Assembly: GCA_021778575.1 (NCBI GenBank)
Contig: JAJYCH010000233.1
Location: 1-7,308 of the forward strand
From: Planctomycetota bacterium
GTDB taxonomy: Bacteria > Planctomycetota > Planctomycetia > Isosphaerales > Isosphaeraceae
DNA length: 7,308 nucleotides
Reading direction: 5' to 3'
Shown: positions 6,479 through 7,308 of the stretch, one piece after another
Numbering within the stretch: the first letter of the stretch is position 1
Layout: the number at the start of each line of letters is the position of its first letter
Translations under genes and position numbers: made by a program
The notes under the pieces: generated by a model
Told to the model about the DNA's origin: nothing
Seen by the model: the letters and a program-made list of their open reading frames with translations, nothing else
Database searches by the model: none

Positions 6479-6586
6479 CACGCGGCCGAATCGTTGCCAG
6501 CCGGGCGGCTCGGGTTGGATTTCCGGGTTGGGGTCGGGTAAAACGGATCGTTCGACGCGGTGACTGCGTTGCGACTTTCCGATCCG

Positions 6587-6593
6587 AAGGGGG
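6587..6593 (+). promoter_or_regulatory. Ribosome binding site of zwf
   Basis: AAGGGGG ends eight bases before the ATG at 6602 and supports that start over the in-frame ATG at codon 15. Confidence 0.6.
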
Positions 6594-6601
6594 CAGAGAC
6601 A

Positions 6602-7308
6602 ATGGCCGGCGAAACTGATGGGGCGCTCCCGGGTGGGATTCCGATGTTCGGTGTCGAGCGGAGTGCCGATCCGTGCATTTTGGTCATCTTTGGCGCATCG
6701 GGCGACCTGACCAAGCGGCTCCTGATGCCCGCCCTGTTCAATCTCGCGTGCGACCGACTTCTGCCCGGCCGGTTCGCTATTGTCGGGATCGCGCTCGACG
6801 AGATGACGACCGAACAATTCCGCGAGAAGATGACGGCGGATGTTCAGAAGTTCGGCACTCGCAAGCACTTCGATGCCGACATCTGGGGCGAGTTCGTCGA
6901 GCGGCTGCACTATATCTCGGGGAACTTTGGCGAGCAGGAATCGTATGACCGCCTGAAGAAGATCGTCGAGGGGCTCGACATCGAGTACCACGCCGCCGGC
7001 AACATCATCTTCTACATGGCCGTGCCGCCGAGCGTCTTCGGCATGATCTCGCAGCATATCGACGACGCCGGATTCAAGACGCGCGAGAAGGGCTGGATCA
7101 GGATCATCGTCGAGAAGCCGTTCGGTCACGATCTTCCCTCGGCCATCGAGTTGAACAAGCAGCTCCTGTCGCAGTGGAATGAGAATCAGATCTTCCGGAT
7201 CGACCATTACCTGGGTAAAGAAACGGTCCAGAATCTGCTGGCGTTCCGGTTTTCCAACGGGATGTTCGAGCCGCTCTGGAACAAGAACCACATCGACCAT
7301 ATCCGGTT
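6602..7308 (+). CDS. zwf: Glucose-6-phosphate dehydrogenase, 5' part only
   Basis: The enzyme oxidises glucose-6-phosphate to 6-phosphogluconolactone with NAD(P)+, the entry step of the oxidative pentose phosphate pathway, in the cytoplasm. The window holds the first 235 codons of a protein normally near 490-510 residues; the frame runs off the end. The N-terminal dinucleotide-binding motif is VIFGASGDLTKRLL, with the glycine-rich turn at residues 31-35. IVEKPFGHD gives Lys172, the conserved substrate-contacting lysine. RIDHYLGKE gives Asp201, His202 and Lys206, the signature substrate-binding stretch. The second catalytic His of the family lies beyond the window. The spacing of these motifs is within a residue of that in the human enzyme, which supports the start at 6602. 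It is transcribed away from the STGPKT-motif gene and the inverted-repeat element. Its operon partners, if any, are downstream and not visible. Confidence 0.96.
   Translation, partial: MAGETDGALPGGIPMFGVERSADPCILVIFGASGDLTKRLLMPALFNLACDRLLPGRFAIVGIALDEMTTEQFREKMTADVQKFGTRKHFDADIWGEFVERLHYISGNFGEQESYDRLKKIVEGLDIEYHAAGNIIFYMAVPPSVFGMISQHIDDAGFKTREKGWIRIIVEKPFGHDLPSAIELNKQLLSQWNENQIFRIDHYLGKETVQNLLAFRFSNGMFEPLWNKNHIDHIR

Larger units (their letters stand above)
6185..6601. other. 417-base gene-free region between divergent genes
   Basis: This region separates the leftward STGPKT-motif gene from the rightward zwf gene and should hold both promoters. It contains the leftward promoter candidate, a T-rich run near 6264-6269, the inverted-repeat element at 6345-6478, and a GC-rich stretch to 6540. 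Before zwf there is only a weak pair, TTGGAT (6515-6520) and TAAAAC (6539-6544), 18 bases apart. Open frames across it on both strands look like GC-driven readings: they carry no family motif, and their sequence follows the inverted repeat. Confidence 0.6.

Noticed and set aside
6185..7300. A long minus-strand open frame continuing upstream of the STGPKT-motif gene and running antisense through zwf.
   Set aside because: The real zwf coding sequence occupies the other strand with all its motifs. The family signature and a good ribosome binding site place the start at 6184. The upstream part is a GC-driven open frame crossing the inverted-repeat element.

Overview
The window is high-GC DNA with bacterial-style gene packing. 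It most resembles a planctomycete, plausibly Isosphaeraceae. The reasons are the GC-rich coding style, a small protein with the N-terminal STGPKT..GK..SR.NALKHGL signature that I recall as frequent in planctomycete genomes, a secreted rhamnogalacturonan-acetylesterase-like SGNH hydrolase, and a hairpin-bearing intergenic repeat. This assignment is inference, because no rRNA or marker gene is present.

Layout. From 3 to 548 is the C-terminal end of an NADH:flavin oxidoreductase (Old Yellow Enzyme family). Four bases later (553-1851) begins a secreted SGNH/GDSL esterase in the same apparent operon. From 1878 to 3011, on the minus strand and convergent with the esterase, is a FAD-dependent oxidoreductase of the type associated with aminophosphonate breakdown. 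A 279-base divergent intergenic region follows. Then come a phosphonoacetaldehyde hydrolase gene, phnX (3291-4094, +), and, two bases later, an organophosphate-antiporter-type MFS carrier (4097-5434, +). A convergent minus-strand gene (5474-6184) encodes the STGPKT-type protein of unknown function. The gene-free 6185-6601 region holds a roughly 134-bp element with 24-bp inverted termini around a 14-bp perfect hairpin. The window ends inside zwf (6602 onward, +), which encodes glucose-6-phosphate dehydrogenase.

How the genes fit together. The central three genes look like a compact aminophosphonate catabolic module. The carrier would bring in a phosphonate. The flavoenzyme would oxidatively deaminate an aminophosphonate to phosphonoacetaldehyde. 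PhnX would then cleave the C-P bond to acetaldehyde and phosphate. No PhnW transaminase, phosphonate ABC transporter or regulator gene is present, and both sides of the module are closed by convergent genes. The coupling of a FAD oxidoreductase, a bona fide PhnX and an OPA-family carrier is the most interesting content. The flanking genes (esterase operon, zwf) look functionally unrelated.
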